Positions 27,079 through 37,212 of a stretch of 64,000 bases of DNA are shown in pieces. The stretch is from positions 124,001-188,000 of the forward strand of contig NZ_JAJHVV010000007.1 in assembly GCF_023145695.1 (NCBI RefSeq). Reading direction: 5' to 3'. The stretch's first letter is position 1. Every line of letters begins with the position of its first letter. Below the pieces are notes generated by a model. It had not been told where the DNA came from. It was given only the letters and a program-made list of their open reading frames with translations, and did not search any database. The stretch is from Vibrio amylolyticus (GTDB taxonomy: Bacteria; Pseudomonadota; Gammaproteobacteria; Enterobacterales; Vibrionaceae). The position numbers and the translations under genes were made by a program.

Positions 27079-28317
27079 ATGCAAACATCAATGTCCCGTA
27101 CTCTACACACTAAACATCGCCGCACGACGCCTGTTTTCGCCCTATCCCTTTTAGGTGCGGCTATCTTTAGCGCAACCGCTGCTAACGCTAGTGGCTTATT
27201 CATGCAAGAAGCTATCATTGCTAACGCAGGTACAACTGGTGCAGGTGACGGTGTTTACACTCAGTCAGCAGCGGCAATGTGGGCTAACCCTGCAACCATG
27301 TCTCACATGGGCGAAAGCATGACCACCATAAATACAATGCTTCTTGATCTAGAGATGAAGTATACCGACGCAAACGACTCAACAGGTAACGCGAAAGCTG
27401 ATACGGTTATGCCTTCTATCGGTATCTTCCACACTCGTCAATTAAACGACGACGTTCACCTAGGTTTAGCGCTTGGCACCGTTGGCGGCTCAAGCGTAAG
27501 CTACGGCAATGAGTGGGCTGGTAACATGATGATGACTGATACGACTCTAACTGCCGTTCAGTTTAACCCTTCACTTAGCTTTCGCGTAACTGACCAAGTT
27601 TCTTGGGGTATTGGAGCACAGTTCAACTGGGCATCTCTAGAAATGGGTATGGGCGCTGGTAATGTACAACTGGAAAAATCGTCTGATTGGGCATACGGTT
27701 TTAACGCTGGTGTAATGTACAAGCAGAGTGACAAACTAGACCTAGGCTTTAGCTTCCGATCTAAAGTAGAGCACGATTTCTCAACCGATATTAGTGCTAA
27801 TGCTGGAAGCCTAGGCGTGTCTTCTGAAATTTCAGTGCCTGCAATCGTTGATATGAGTGCAAGCTACGCCGCGACTAACCAACTCAATATTCTAGCTTCA
27901 GTTCAACTGCACCGCTGGAGTGAATGGGATGAGACCGTGTTTGACTTTGGTCAATTGGATAGAAATCCAATTGGTCTAAATACAATCGATCGTGATTGGG
28001 ATGATGTATGGAAATTTGCTATTGGTGCAGATTACCAACTGAACGCTGACTGGCGTTTGAAAGCTGGCTTCTCTTATGAAACTTCACCACAGGATGACCC
28101 TAGCAAACAGTGGGTTGACCTGCCTGTTGGCGAACAATACCGCTACTCTGTCGGTGCAACCACAAGCTGGGATAACTACACCTTTGATGTCTTCTACGAG
28201 TTTGCTGATCTTGGTAGCGTAGATATTGCAGAACGTAATATTGGCCCTGCAAGTGTTGGAATTAATGGCACATTTGACGGTCGTATCCACTTCGTTGGCA
28301 TGAGCGTAACTTTCTAA
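27079..28317 (+). CDS. FadL/OmpP1/TodX-family outer-membrane protein
   Basis: A 412-residue outer-membrane channel for hydrophobic compounds (long-chain fatty acids or aromatics in characterised members). A signal peptide ends ANAS-GLF at about residue 38. The mature N-terminus has the family plug (GLFMQEAIIANAGTTGAGDG; AAMWANPATMSHM), and the C-terminal strand ends HFVGMSVTF. It is followed by a second outer-membrane protein 27 bases on. The promoter carries a palindrome copy and is divergent from a LysR gene. Which hydrophobic substrate it carries is not visible. Confidence 0.9.
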   Translation: MQTSMSRTLHTKHRRTTPVFALSLLGAAIFSATAANASGLFMQEAIIANAGTTGAGDGVYTQSAAAMWANPATMSHMGESMTTINTMLLDLEMKYTDANDSTGNAKADTVMPSIGIFHTRQLNDDVHLGLALGTVGGSSVSYGNEWAGNMMMTDTTLTAVQFNPSLSFRVTDQVSWGIGAQFNWASLEMGMGAGNVQLEKSSDWAYGFNAGVMYKQSDKLDLGFSFRSKVEHDFSTDISANAGSLGVSSEISVPAIVDMSASYAATNQLNILASVQLHRWSEWDETVFDFGQLDRNPIGLNTIDRDWDDVWKFAIGADYQLNADWRLKAGFSYETSPQDDPSKQWVDLPVGEQYRYSVGATTSWDNYTFDVFYEFADLGSVDIAERNIGPASVGINGTFDGRIHFVGMSVTF

Positions 28318-28344
28318 GTTAACGCTCTCTACAAAGAATAAATA

Positions 28345-29031
28345 ATGAACAAACCTTTAATCAGTTTGCTTTCTTTAAGCTTGTGCGCATTCGGCGTACA
28401 AGCTGAAGAAGAGAAGCACCATGAAGATCCAACAAAAATCGTCACTAAAGCGGGTCTTGCTTATGTTGATGGCGTGCAGTTTTCAGGCTCTATCGGGCTT
28501 GATGATGCTCGTATGATCAATGCTCGTATTAACTCTGAAGGTGACGAATGGCGTGTCGGTGGCTCTTGGCTTTTGCCAATGGGTATTCTCAATTTTAACT
28601 TCAGTCGCTCTGAGTACGATCATGATGGTTATAAGAATAACTACAGCATTGGCTCGTTTGTACCACTGAGTTATTTTGATATTACTCCGTATGGCTGGCA
28701 AATTTTTCCAATGGCGGGATACAGCTATAACGATGGTGAAATAGCCGGAGAAAAGAACGAAAGTAACGACGATTACGTGATGACTCGTTTTACCTCACAT
28801 GGTGGTTATGTGGGTATGTTTGCCTTAAAGCCGCTTAATGAAAAATGGTCACTAATGACATTTGGTGGCGGTTCAATGGGCTCTGATAATTACTCTGGTT
28901 ACTGGGTTGGTGCAGGGCTAAGCCACAAACTGACAGAGGCTCAATCGTTCAATTTCTTTGGTGTAATGGCAGACGACGATTTCGGCCAAAACAACCGTAT
29001 GGGTATCTCCTACACTTACGAGTTTAATTAG
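28345..29031 (+). CDS. Outer-membrane beta-barrel protein, paralogue of the one at 20109
   Basis: A 228-residue exported protein. The signal peptide ends GVQA-EEE (about residue 20). The early mature segment DPTKIVTKAGLAYVDGVQFS parallels the 20109-20912 product. Amphipathic strands and the C-terminal SYTYEFN (aromatic, with Asn last) fit a barrel. It lies in an operon with the FadL-like gene, 27 bases downstream, so it may help it in uptake. No named family is recognised. Confidence 0.75.
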   Translation: MNKPLISLLSLSLCAFGVQAEEEKHHEDPTKIVTKAGLAYVDGVQFSGSIGLDDARMINARINSEGDEWRVGGSWLLPMGILNFNFSRSEYDHDGYKNNYSIGSFVPLSYFDITPYGWQIFPMAGYSYNDGEIAGEKNESNDDYVMTRFTSHGGYVGMFALKPLNEKWSLMTFGGGSMGSDNYSGYWVGAGLSHKLTEAQSFNFFGVMADDDFGQNNRMGISYTYEFN

Positions 29032-29067
29032 CGAATCAGTTATAGCAATAATCCGTTTGCTATTACT

Positions 29068-29097
29068 AAAAGCACAGACCATTGTCTGTGCTTTTTT
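29068..29097 (+). terminator. Rho-independent terminator of the FadL-like operon
   Basis: AAAAGCACAGAC-CATT-GTCTGTGC is followed by TTTTTT. It is a strong, compact hairpin 37 bases after the last stop. Confidence 0.93.
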
Positions 29098-29266
29098 GAT
29101 CTCTTCTTCCCTGTCTCTTCAGCGGTAACTGTTAAAAACCTTCGACCAATAAACATCACAACACAAATCTTTACACCTCTAATGCTTAGCTCTCAAATAA
29201 AACTAACCAATTGATTTACAAACAATTGCATTGACACTCCACACAAGAATCCCAAACCTCCACACA

Positions 29267-29294
29267 AATAATCATTTGAACTCTAATGATTATT
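29267..29294. promoter_or_regulatory. Inverted repeat upstream of betI
   Basis: AATAATCATT and AATGATTATT are perfect 10-base arms separated by 8 bases, about 50 bases before betI. It could be an additional operator or part of the promoter. The arms differ from the GGAATAA palindrome. Confidence 0.35.
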
Positions 29295-29311
29295 CTGTCA
29301 TTTTATACTTA

Positions 29312-29325
29312 ATTGAACGTTCAAT
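29312..29325. promoter_or_regulatory. Candidate BetI operator
   Basis: ATTGAACGTTCAAT is a perfect 14-bp palindrome ending 21 bases before betI. Palindromes of this kind are known BetI targets in bet operons, where choline releases the repressor. Here it would overlap the promoter of betI-betB-betA-proXWV. Confidence 0.7.
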
Positions 29326-29346
29326 AAAAAATAAAAGGGACCAAAA

Positions 29347-29967
29347 ATGCCCAAGGTTGGGATGCCTGACATACGTAAACCGCAGCTTGTAAAAGCAACG
29401 ATGGCGGTTATTGATCGCGTTGGTTTACATGCAGCAAGCATCGCTTTGATCAGCAAAGAAGCGGGCGTATCGACTGGGATCATTAATCACTATTTTGGTG
29501 GTAAGCATGGGCTGTTAGAAGAAACTATGCGCGCGATCCTTCGTCAGCACTCCGTGACGATTGGTGGGTTACTAAAAGCCTTACCTGCAGATGCCCACCA
29601 ACAAAGGATCAATGCCATCATCAGCGGTAACTTTGAAGGGTTCCAAGCTGAAAACATGGTTGCTAAAACCTGGCTCGCCTTTTGGTCTTACTCAATGCAC
29701 GACGCACAACTCAAACGCTTACAGCGTGTAAATGAAAAGCGTCTGCTATCTCATTTAAGAATTGAATTAAAAGCACTATTGAGCCGAGATCAAGCTGAAC
29801 TCGTGGCTCATGGTATTGCTTCTCTCATTGATGGAATCTGGCTACGAGGCACACTGAACCCTGAAGGGATCAACGCAGATAAAGCCCGTGCTCTCATCAA
29901 TGACTACTTGGATAAACAGCTCACGTTTTATTCATCCAATTCTAAAACCACTCATAAAAATGACTAA
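29347..29967 (+). CDS. betI: TetR-family repressor BetI
   Basis: A 206-residue choline-responsive repressor of the glycine betaine operon. The N-terminus [19 protein letters not shown] and the helix-turn-helix [20 protein letters not shown] are characteristic of BetI. Gene order betI-betB-betA supports this. The stop overlaps or nearly abuts the betB start. It probably binds the palindrome at 29312. Confidence 0.96.
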   Translation: MPKVGMPDIRKPQLVKATMAVIDRVGLHAASIALISKEAGVSTGIINHYFGGKHGLLEETMRAILRQHSVTIGGLLKALPADAHQQRINAIISGNFEGFQAENMVAKTWLAFWSYSMHDAQLKRLQRVNEKRLLSHLRIELKALLSRDQAELVAHGIASLIDGIWLRGTLNPEGINADKARALINDYLDKQLTFYSSNSKTTHKND

Positions 29968-29980
29968 GTTAGAGCTTCAA

Positions 29981-31441
29981 ATGGAAATGAATTCGTTATA
30001 CATCGACGGTAAAAATACACCAGCAACCTCGGGTGAGACCTTTACCAGCATAAATCCAGCTAATGGCGACGTCATTGCTACCCTTGGTCAAGCATCCATT
30101 CAAGATGTTGAAAGTGCCATTGAATCGGCACAGCGTGGATTCGCAGTTTGGTCTGCAATGTCGGCAACGGAACGCAGCCGTATTCTACTTAAAGCGGTAG
30201 AGATACTTAGAGCACGAAACAATGAACTTGCAGAACTTGAAGTGGCCGATACTGGTAAGCCCCTTCAAGAGGCGATTGAGGTCGATATAGCCTCTGGCGC
30301 AGACGTGATTGAGTACTTCGCAGGGCTTGTGCCTAGCATGCAAGGTGAGCAACAACCTCTTAGCGATACGCAATTTTTCTATACTCGCCGCGAACCATTA
30401 GGTATCTGTGCAGGTATTGGCGCGTGGAACTACCCAATTCAAATCGCCATGTGGAAATCGGCCCCTGCTCTAGCAGCAGGCAATGCAATGATTTTCAAAC
30501 CATCAGAAGAAACCCCTCTAACTGCTCTGAAGCTAGCTGAAATATTCACAGAAGCAGGACTGCCAGATGGCGTATTTAACGTTGTCCAAGGTGACTATCG
30601 CGTCGGGAAAATGCTAACCGCACATCCTGCGATCGCGAAAGTATCATTCACAGGCGAAACAGGAACAGGCAAGGCTGTAATGGCCGACAGTGCGAAAACA
30701 CTGAAAAGCGTCACCATGGAGCTTGGTGGTAAATCACCAATGATCGTGTTTGACGACGCAAAATTAGACGATGCCGTATCAGCGTCAATGGTGGCGAATT
30801 TCTACACTCAGGGCGAAGTGTGCACTAACGGTACGCGCGTCTTCGTTCATGAAAATATCTATGACGACTTTGTTGAACAGCTAAAAACACGCACTGAAAA
30901 GCTTATTATCGGCGATCCAATGGATATCAATACTCAAATTGGTGCGCTGATATCTAAAGAGCATTTAAACAAAGTCCTTGAAGCTATTAGCCAAGCAAAA
31001 TCTTCAGGTGCAACCTTGCTAACTGGCGGTTATCAAGTGACTGACAATGGTTTAGAAAATGGCAATTTTGTCATTCCAACCGTCTTTGTTGATTGCCAAG
31101 ACGACATGCCGCACGTGCAGCAAGAGATTTTTGGCCCTGTCATGTCAGTGCTTAAATTTACCGACGAAGACGATGTCATTCGCCGTGCCAACGATACTAA
31201 ATACGGCCTCGCAGCGGGTATTTTCACTCAGAACCTTTCTTGTGCTCACCGTGTTATTCATCAAATGCAAGCAGGGATCTGTTGGGTGAACACTTGGGGT
31301 GACTCACCCGCCGAGATGCCGGTTGGCGGCTACAAAGACTCAGGAATTGGGCGCGAAAACGGGCCAGAAACCCTACTTCATTACACTCAAACTAAGAGCA
31401 TTCTTATCGAGCTTGGTGACTACGCTAGCCCTTACGCTTAG
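29981..31441 (+). CDS. betB: Betaine aldehyde dehydrogenase
   Basis: NAD(P)-dependent oxidation of betaine aldehyde to the osmoprotectant glycine betaine. It is 486 residues, as in E. coli BetB (490). Visible landmarks are [20 protein letters not shown] (substrate and cofactor region), [28 protein letters not shown], catalytic Glu in MELGGKSP and catalytic Cys in [13 protein letters not shown]. The start at 29981 has GAG 6 bases upstream and matches the BetB N-terminus (SLYIDGK); an alternative ATG at 29960 overlaps the betI stop and would add 7 residues. Confidence 0.96.
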   Translation: MEMNSLYIDGKNTPATSGETFTSINPANGDVIATLGQASIQDVESAIESAQRGFAVWSAMSATERSRILLKAVEILRARNNELAELEVADTGKPLQEAIEVDIASGADVIEYFAGLVPSMQGEQQPLSDTQFFYTRREPLGICAGIGAWNYPIQIAMWKSAPALAAGNAMIFKPSEETPLTALKLAEIFTEAGLPDGVFNVVQGDYRVGKMLTAHPAIAKVSFTGETGTGKAVMADSAKTLKSVTMELGGKSPMIVFDDAKLDDAVSASMVANFYTQGEVCTNGTRVFVHENIYDDFVEQLKTRTEKLIIGDPMDINTQIGALISKEHLNKVLEAISQAKSSGATLLTGGYQVTDNGLENGNFVIPTVFVDCQDDMPHVQQEIFGPVMSVLKFTDEDDVIRRANDTKYGLAAGIFTQNLSCAHRVIHQMQAGICWVNTWGDSPAEMPVGGYKDSGIGRENGPETLLHYTQTKSILIELGDYASPYA

Positions 31442-31557
31442 ATGGCTAGACAGTAAAAAACACCTGACAACAGAATGATAAGTTTTCTAGCTCTCTACCT
31501 GTACTTAAGTCGAAACGTAAGTAAGGACTGAAGAGCTAGACACCACGGAGACACAAC

Positions 31558-33264
31558 ATGCAACAACGCTACGATTATATTATCGTCGGTGCGGGTTCGG
31601 CCGGCTGCGTATTAGCCGATCGGCTAACGGAAAGCGGTCAACACAGCGTATTACTTTTAGAAGCTGGCGGATCGGATATGAGTATTTTCATCCAGATGCC
31701 AACAGCGCTTTCATACCCAATGAACACGGATAAATACACGTGGCAATTTGAAACTGAGAAAGAGTCAGGCCTTGATGGGCGACAGCTGCACTGCCCACGC
31801 GGGAAAGTGCTCGGTGGTAGCTCTTCCATTAATGGCATGGTGTATGTTCGTGGTCATGCTTGTGATTTTGATGAATGGGAAGAAAAAGGCGCAGCGGGCT
31901 GGAACTACCAAGCTTGTTTACCCTACTTCCGCCGTGCTGAAACATGGATTCAAGGCGAAGATAAATACCGTGGTGGCAATGGCCCATTAGGCACCTGTGG
32001 CGGTAATGAAATGGAACTGAATCTTCTTTACCAAGCCTTTATCGACGCAGGTCAAGATGCCGGCTACCCGAAAACTGAAGATTACAACGGTTATCAGCAA
32101 GAAGGCTTTGGCCCGATGCACATGACGGTTGAAAAAGGCATTCGCGCTTCCACCTCAAACGCTTACCTTCGACGTGCACTGAAACGTTCAAACCTCACTC
32201 TAATGAAAGGGGTGATTACGCGCCAAATCCTACTTGAGAATAATACCGCAGTCGGTGTTGAGTTTGAAAAATCAGGCAAGACCATTGAAGCCCGCGCTAA
32301 TAAAGAAGTCATTTCAAGCGCAGGCTCTATCGGCTCTGTTCAACTTCTACAACTCTCTGGTATCGGCCCTAAAGCGGTACTGAAAAACGCAGGCGTAGAA
32401 CTAAAACATGAGCTGCCTGGCGTTGGTGAAAACCTTCAAGATCACTTAGAGGTCTACTTCCAGTATCACTGTAAACAGCCAATAACGCTTAACGGCAAGC
32501 TCGATTTAGTCAGCAAAGGGATGATTGGCGCTGAGTGGCTCCTCACTCGTAAAGGGCTTGGCGCAACGAACCATTTTGAATCGTGCGCCTTTATTCGCTC
32601 ACGCAAAGGGTTGAAATGGCCTAACATTCAATACCACTTTCTTCCAGCCGCGATGCGATACGATGGCCAAGCCGCATTTGATGGACATGGCTTCCAAGTT
32701 CATGTTGGCCCAAATAAGCCAGAGAGCCGCGGTACGGTGTCTATTACTTCTGCGGATCCTCACGCTGAACCTGAAATCAAATTCAACTACATCTCAACTG
32801 AGCAAGATCGCCAAGATTGGCGTGACTGCATTCGCTTAACTCGCGAGATTTTATCTCAACCTGCGATGGATACTTTCCGTGGTGAAGAGATTCAACCGGG
32901 AGAAGAAATTACTGCGGATGAAGATATCGACCGATGGGTAAAAGAGAACGTAGAAAGTGCCTATCACCCTTCTTGTGGCTGCAAAATGGGATCAGATAAC
33001 GACCCAATGGCAGTACTCGATGAGCAGTGCCGTGTTCGCGGCATTAACAACCTTCGCGTTGTCGACTCTTCTGTATTCCCAACGATCCCTAATGGAAACC
33101 TCAATGCTCCGACCATTATGGTGGCAGAACGAGCCGCAGACATGATCTTAGGAAAACCAATGCTTGCGCAAGAGAGTGTCCCTGTTTGGATTGCACCAGA
33201 ATGGGAAGAGAAACAAAGAATTAACCCGCCATTGAGAACACTAGACAGCTTTCTTAATGAGTAA
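31558..33264 (+). CDS. betA: Choline dehydrogenase (GMC flavoprotein)
   Basis: FAD enzyme oxidising choline to betaine aldehyde at the membrane. It has 568 residues, near the E. coli length of 556. The FAD motif is [17 protein letters not shown] (about 5-22) and the GMC signature is [19 protein letters not shown] (about 80-98). Active-site HPSCGCKMG and the [15 protein letters not shown] tail are present. A 116-bp gap follows betB; no terminator is seen there. Confidence 0.96.
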   Translation: MQQRYDYIIVGAGSAGCVLADRLTESGQHSVLLLEAGGSDMSIFIQMPTALSYPMNTDKYTWQFETEKESGLDGRQLHCPRGKVLGGSSSINGMVYVRGHACDFDEWEEKGAAGWNYQACLPYFRRAETWIQGEDKYRGGNGPLGTCGGNEMELNLLYQAFIDAGQDAGYPKTEDYNGYQQEGFGPMHMTVEKGIRASTSNAYLRRALKRSNLTLMKGVITRQILLENNTAVGVEFEKSGKTIEARANKEVISSAGSIGSVQLLQLSGIGPKAVLKNAGVELKHELPGVGENLQDHLEVYFQYHCKQPITLNGKLDLVSKGMIGAEWLLTRKGLGATNHFESCAFIRSRKGLKWPNIQYHFLPAAMRYDGQAAFDGHGFQVHVGPNKPESRGTVSITSADPHAEPEIKFNYISTEQDRQDWRDCIRLTREILSQPAMDTFRGEEIQPGEEITADEDIDRWVKENVESAYHPSCGCKMGSDNDPMAVLDEQCRVRGINNLRVVDSSVFPTIPNGNLNAPTIMVAERAADMILGKPMLAQESVPVWIAPEWEEKQRINPPLRTLDSFLNE

Positions 33265-33373
33265 ACCAGATAACAAAAACAAATAGAAAATACAGACAGT
33301 CAGTCGTCACCGACCACACACAAAATAGGAACTGGTAGACATCAGTTTCAAGGAACGATCAAAAGGAATCAAC

Positions 33374-34327
33374 ATGTCAACGATCAACAAGACACTCGCA
33401 ACACTTGCCATTAGCTCACTGGCCTTTAGCGCTCAAGCGGCTATCGAAGGTCAACAATGTGAAAATGTACGCTTTGCCGATGTAGGCTGGACAGACATCA
33501 CCGCAACAACGGCGATTACCACTGAACTACTTAAAGGCTTAGGTTACTCAACTAAGATTGACCTACTGTCAGTGCCCGTGACCTACTCTTCAATGGCGAA
33601 TGGCGATATTGATGTGTTTCTTGGCAACTGGATGCCGACAATGGAAGGCGACATCGCGAAATACCGTGAAGCGGGCACGGTTGAAACCGTACGAGCAAAC
33701 CTAGAAGGCGCAAAGTACACATTAGCTGTGCCTAAATACGTTTACGATGCAGGCGTAACAAGCTTTGCTGATCTAGAAAAGCATGCCGATAAATTCAGAG
33801 ATCGCATTTATGGCATCGAGCCGGGTAACGATGGTAACCGCCTTATCCAAGACATGATTGATTCTGATGCATTTGGTCTTAAAGACTTCAGCCTGGTTGA
33901 ATCAAGTGAAGCGGGCATGGTGTCGCAAGTGACTCGCGCCGTTCGTCGTAACCAATGGATCGTATACCTAGGTTGGGCACCACACCCAATGAACAGCAAT
34001 GTTGAAATGGAATACCTATCAGGCGGCGATGACTACTTTGGCGCTAATTACGGTGGCGCTAACGTCTACACTAACGTACGTGCTAACTACCTTTCTGAGT
34101 GCCAAAACGTCGGTCAGCTTCTACAAAACCTAGAGTTCACGCTAGAGATGGAAAATGAACTGATGGAAGCGATTTTGAACCAAAACGTTCAACCAGAAAA
34201 AGCAGCGCAGCAATGGCTTGATAACAATCCAGAGCAAGTAGAAGCGTGGCTTGAAAACGTAAAAACACTTCAAGGCGATGTAGCAGCACAAGCAGTGACT
34301 GACTACCTAGAGCAAGTTAAAGCATAA
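33374..34327 (+). CDS. proX: Choline/glycine betaine ABC transporter binding protein (ProX/ChoX-like)
   Basis: A 317-residue periplasmic binding protein with a signal peptide ending AQAAIEG (about residue 23). Aromatic cage candidates for a quaternary ammonium ligand are visible: Trp in DVGWTDITA, Trp in LGNWMPTME, Tyr in VPKYVYDAG and Trp in YLGWAPHPMN. This pattern is nearer ChoX (choline) than osmotic ProX, which fits the neighbouring choline oxidation genes. It feeds ProW and ProV downstream. A hairpin lies between it and proW. Confidence 0.93.
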   Translation: MSTINKTLATLAISSLAFSAQAAIEGQQCENVRFADVGWTDITATTAITTELLKGLGYSTKIDLLSVPVTYSSMANGDIDVFLGNWMPTMEGDIAKYREAGTVETVRANLEGAKYTLAVPKYVYDAGVTSFADLEKHADKFRDRIYGIEPGNDGNRLIQDMIDSDAFGLKDFSLVESSEAGMVSQVTRAVRRNQWIVYLGWAPHPMNSNVEMEYLSGGDDYFGANYGGANVYTNVRANYLSECQNVGQLLQNLEFTLEMENELMEAILNQNVQPEKAAQQWLDNNPEQVEAWLENVKTLQGDVAAQAVTDYLEQVKA

Positions 34328-34367
34328 CTCAACAAACGTTTAACAATCGTCGCATAGTAAAAGTCAT

Positions 34368-34389
34368 GGTGGGTTTCGGCCCACCCTTT
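34368..34389 (+). terminator. Attenuator hairpin between proX and proW
   Basis: GGTGGG-TTTCGG-CCCACC is followed by CTTT. It is a short stem with a weak U-run, the kind that partly stops transcription and gives binding protein in excess over the transporter. Confidence 0.6.
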
Positions 34390-34476
34390 GACAATAGATT
34401 TAAACAGAAACAATAAAAATCATCTCAGTAACTTCTCTTAGCAAGATCGATAAAAACAAACAGTAAAGGCATTAAT

Positions 34477-35319
34477 GTGAATTTTATTACGGATAACAAA
34501 ATCCCTGTAGGGCAATGGATGGAAGCGGGCGTTGACTGGCTAACCATTAATGCGGCAGGTTTTTTTGACGCCATTTCGTTCTTTTTAGAAACGGTCATCC
34601 TATTTTTGGTCGATATTTTTAAATGGATGCCGCCTGCTCTACCAATTCTAATGACCGCAGCCATTGCTTGGTTCTTGCATCGCAAGCCATCACTTGTGAT
34701 TTTCGTCGTCGCGGCTCTACTGACTATTCTCAACCTCGGTTACTGGCAAGAGATGCTAGAAACCTTTGTTCTCGTTTTCGCTGCAACCACAATGTCAGTA
34801 TTAATCGGCGTACCGGTCGGTATCATGGCTGCACACAGACCGTGGCTCTATACTGCACTTCGACCTATTCTTGATTTAATGCAAACGGTCCCTACGTTTG
34901 TATACCTCATTCCGACCCTTGTTTTATTCGGACTAGGCATCGTACCGGGCCTTATTTCTACCATCATTTTTGCCATTGCAGCCCCTATTCGACTCACCTA
35001 CCTTGGCGTCATTAAAGTGCCAGAAGAACTCATTGAAGCAGGTAAGGCCTTTGGTGCAAGCAAGATGAAACTACTACTCAAAGTGGAATTACCCGCTGCG
35101 CTTCCAAGCATTATGGCCGGTGTGACTCAATGCATTATGTTATCGCTCTCTATGGTGGTCATCGCGGCACTCGTGGGGGCTGACGGTCTTGGTAAACCTG
35201 TTGTGCGTGCACTAAACACCGTGAATATATCTCAAGGATTTGAAGCTGGTTTAGCCATTGTACTGGTTGCAATGATTCTTGACCGTTTATGTAAAACACC
35301 CAATCAAAAGGACGCTTAA
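34477..35319 (+). CDS. proW: Glycine betaine/choline ABC transporter permease
   Basis: A 280-residue inner-membrane permease. The start is GTG with AAGG 7 bases upstream. Hydrophobic segments run from about residue 40, and the binding-protein-dependent permease loop reads EAGKAFGASKMKLLLKVELP (about 188-207). The family segment RPILDLMQTVPTFVYLIP is typical of ProW. The stop overlaps the proV start (TAATG). Confidence 0.95.
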   Translation: MNFITDNKIPVGQWMEAGVDWLTINAAGFFDAISFFLETVILFLVDIFKWMPPALPILMTAAIAWFLHRKPSLVIFVVAALLTILNLGYWQEMLETFVLVFAATTMSVLIGVPVGIMAAHRPWLYTALRPILDLMQTVPTFVYLIPTLVLFGLGIVPGLISTIIFAIAAPIRLTYLGVIKVPEELIEAGKAFGASKMKLLLKVELPAALPSIMAGVTQCIMLSLSMVVIAALVGADGLGKPVVRALNTVNISQGFEAGLAIVLVAMILDRLCKTPNQKDA

Positions 35320-36536
35320 TGATGACTATTGAACCTCTTTCTTCAGCTTCCGATGCCATTACGATTAAAAACCTAGATGTAGTCTTTGGTGACAAAACCG
35401 CACAAGCACTCGAGCAACTTGACCAAGGTAAAACTCGCCAACAGATCATTGACGACATCGGCCAAGTCGTTGGCGTTGATAACGTCTCTTTATCGGTAAA
35501 AGAGGGCGAAATTTGCGTACTGATGGGGTTATCTGGTTCAGGCAAATCAAGCTTACTTCGCGCAGTAAACGGCTTGAACGAAATCAGCCGTGGAACGTTA
35601 GAAATTAAAGATGGCGATACACAGGTTGATTTAGCCCAATGTGACGAATCCACCTTACGTCACCTACGTACTCACCGCGTATCAATGGTATTCCAAAAGT
35701 TTGCTCTGATGCCTTGGTTGTCTGTACTCGATAACGTAGCCTTCGGTTTAGAGATGCAAGGTGTACCAAAAGCCGAACGCCGCGCGAAAGCACGTGAACA
35801 AATCGAGATGGTTGGCCTTGCTGAATGGGAGAGTAAATTCCCGCACGAACTTTCGGGTGGCATGCAGCAACGTGTTGGTCTAGCCCGCGCCTTTGCGATG
35901 GATACCGATATCCTTCTTATGGATGAACCATTTTCAGCGCTCGACCCACTGATACGAGCACAGCTTCAAGATGAGCTACTGCTACTTCAAAGCAAACTCA
36001 ACAAAACGATTTTGTTCGTAAGCCACGATTTAGACGAAGCACTAAAAATTGGCAACAACATCGCCATCATGGAATCAGGAAAGCTGATTCAACATGGTAA
36101 ACCTGAGGAGATAGTGCTTTCTCCGAAAACTGAATATGTGAAAGATTTTGTGGCGCATACCAACCCGCTTAATGTCCTTAAAGGACGTTCACTCATGCAG
36201 CCTTTGGCGTCGTTAAAGCAAGAAGAAGAGCGTTGGCAGATCTGCGACAGCAAAGGTTTGTGGATCAACCAAAACCAAGGTGAAGTTCAAATTTCAGAAA
36301 ACTCAGCGCTAACCTTGTTCAAATGGCATGAAGCTGACGACGACCTTACTCAAATTACCCCTTCAACCGTTGTCGTCACTAGCCCAGAAATTGGCATGCG
36401 CGATGCGATTAAACTAAAACAGCTCAGTCACTACCCAATCTTGCTGGTCGAAGATAACAAGCTTGTCGGGATACTCAATGATAGTGAGTTCTACAACGCC
36501 CTGACCGGTAATTTTCAGGTGAATCACGCTGCCTAA
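35319..36536 (+). CDS. proV: Glycine betaine/choline ABC transporter ATPase
   Basis: A 405-residue ATPase. Walker A is GLSGSGKSS (about 68-76), the signature LSGGMQQRVGLARA (about 179), Walker B ILLMDEPFSALDP (about 196), and the switch His lies in LFVSHDLDEAL. It has the extended N-terminus (QALEQLDQGKTRQQI) found in ProV and a C-terminal region (from about 275) that resembles a degenerate CBS-type domain, where ProV senses ionic strength. It is coupled to proW. Confidence 0.95.
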   Translation: MMTIEPLSSASDAITIKNLDVVFGDKTAQALEQLDQGKTRQQIIDDIGQVVGVDNVSLSVKEGEICVLMGLSGSGKSSLLRAVNGLNEISRGTLEIKDGDTQVDLAQCDESTLRHLRTHRVSMVFQKFALMPWLSVLDNVAFGLEMQGVPKAERRAKAREQIEMVGLAEWESKFPHELSGGMQQRVGLARAFAMDTDILLMDEPFSALDPLIRAQLQDELLLLQSKLNKTILFVSHDLDEALKIGNNIAIMESGKLIQHGKPEEIVLSPKTEYVKDFVAHTNPLNVLKGRSLMQPLASLKQEEERWQICDSKGLWINQNQGEVQISENSALTLFKWHEADDDLTQITPSTVVVTSPEIGMRDAIKLKQLSHYPILLVEDNKLVGILNDSEFYNALTGNFQVNHAA

Positions 36537-36549
36537 ATCATAAAAATGA

Positions 36550-36578
36550 CAGTGAAGGGATAAGATCTCCCTTCATTG
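36550..36578 (+). terminator. Hairpin at the end of the bet-pro operon
   Basis: TGAAGGGA and TCCCTTCA pair around a 7-base loop, extended by CA/TG on the outside, 13 bases after the proV stop. A run of seven A follows on the plus strand after 36580, so the U-tract is lacking. Confidence 0.5.
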
Positions 36579-36680
36579 TTCAGAAAAAAATTGAGAATCG
36601 CCTAAACATAAGTACAATGCGGAAAATTATCGACGTATCACTTACGTTTACCATACCGCATATACACAAAGGTCCGTCTC

Positions 36681-37160
36681 TTGGAAAAACATGATGAAAT
36701 TCTAGTCGCGATTCGCCAAATCATTCGAGCTATCGATCTACATTCTAAAAAACTGAGTAAAGAGTACGGTTTGACGGGCCCTCAGTTGATTTTAATGCGT
36801 GCGATTCAAGAACTACATAATGTTACGATTAAAGAGCTTTCAAATCACACCAATGTAAGCCAAGCAACGACGACAACCATTATCGATCGTCTAGAGCTAA
36901 ACGGCTATGTTCAACGTGTACGCAGTGAATCTGATCGCCGTAAAGTCCACGCAAACTTGACCGAAAAAGGCAAAGAGCTTTTGAGCAACGCGCCGAAGCC
37001 TCTACAAGATAATTTCGTCAACAAATTCCAAAACCTAGACGCTTGGGAACAGAGCTTACTGCTGTCTTCAATGCAACGAGTTTCTGCAATGATGAACGCC
37101 GAAGACATCGATGCGGCTCCAGTTCTTCAACTTGACGCAATCAGCAAGCCAAACGCTTAA
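36681..37160 (+). CDS. MarR-family transcriptional regulator
   Basis: A 159-residue MarR-type winged-helix regulator: LTGPQLILMRAIQELHNVTI, LSNHTNVSQATTTTIIDRLE and the wing GYVQRVRSESDRRKVHANLT. The start is TTG with AAGG 8 bases upstream; there is no ATG or GTG start that fits. It follows the bet-pro operon after 144 bases, and the intergenic region contains ACGTA-N5-TACGT, a possible operator (36633-36647). Its target genes are not clear; control of the osmoprotectant genes is possible but unsupported. Confidence 0.9.
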   Translation: MEKHDEILVAIRQIIRAIDLHSKKLSKEYGLTGPQLILMRAIQELHNVTIKELSNHTNVSQATTTTIIDRLELNGYVQRVRSESDRRKVHANLTEKGKELLSNAPKPLQDNFVNKFQNLDAWEQSLLLSSMQRVSAMMNAEDIDAAPVLQLDAISKPNA

Positions 37161-37212
37161 GCTATAATAAGTACAGAATAAACACGACAAACCACATCAA
37201 AAGAGTAGACCC

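Noticed and set aside
36633..36647. ACGTA-N5-TACGT as a MarR operator
   Set aside because: The arms are only 5 bases; plausible but too short to call as a feature.
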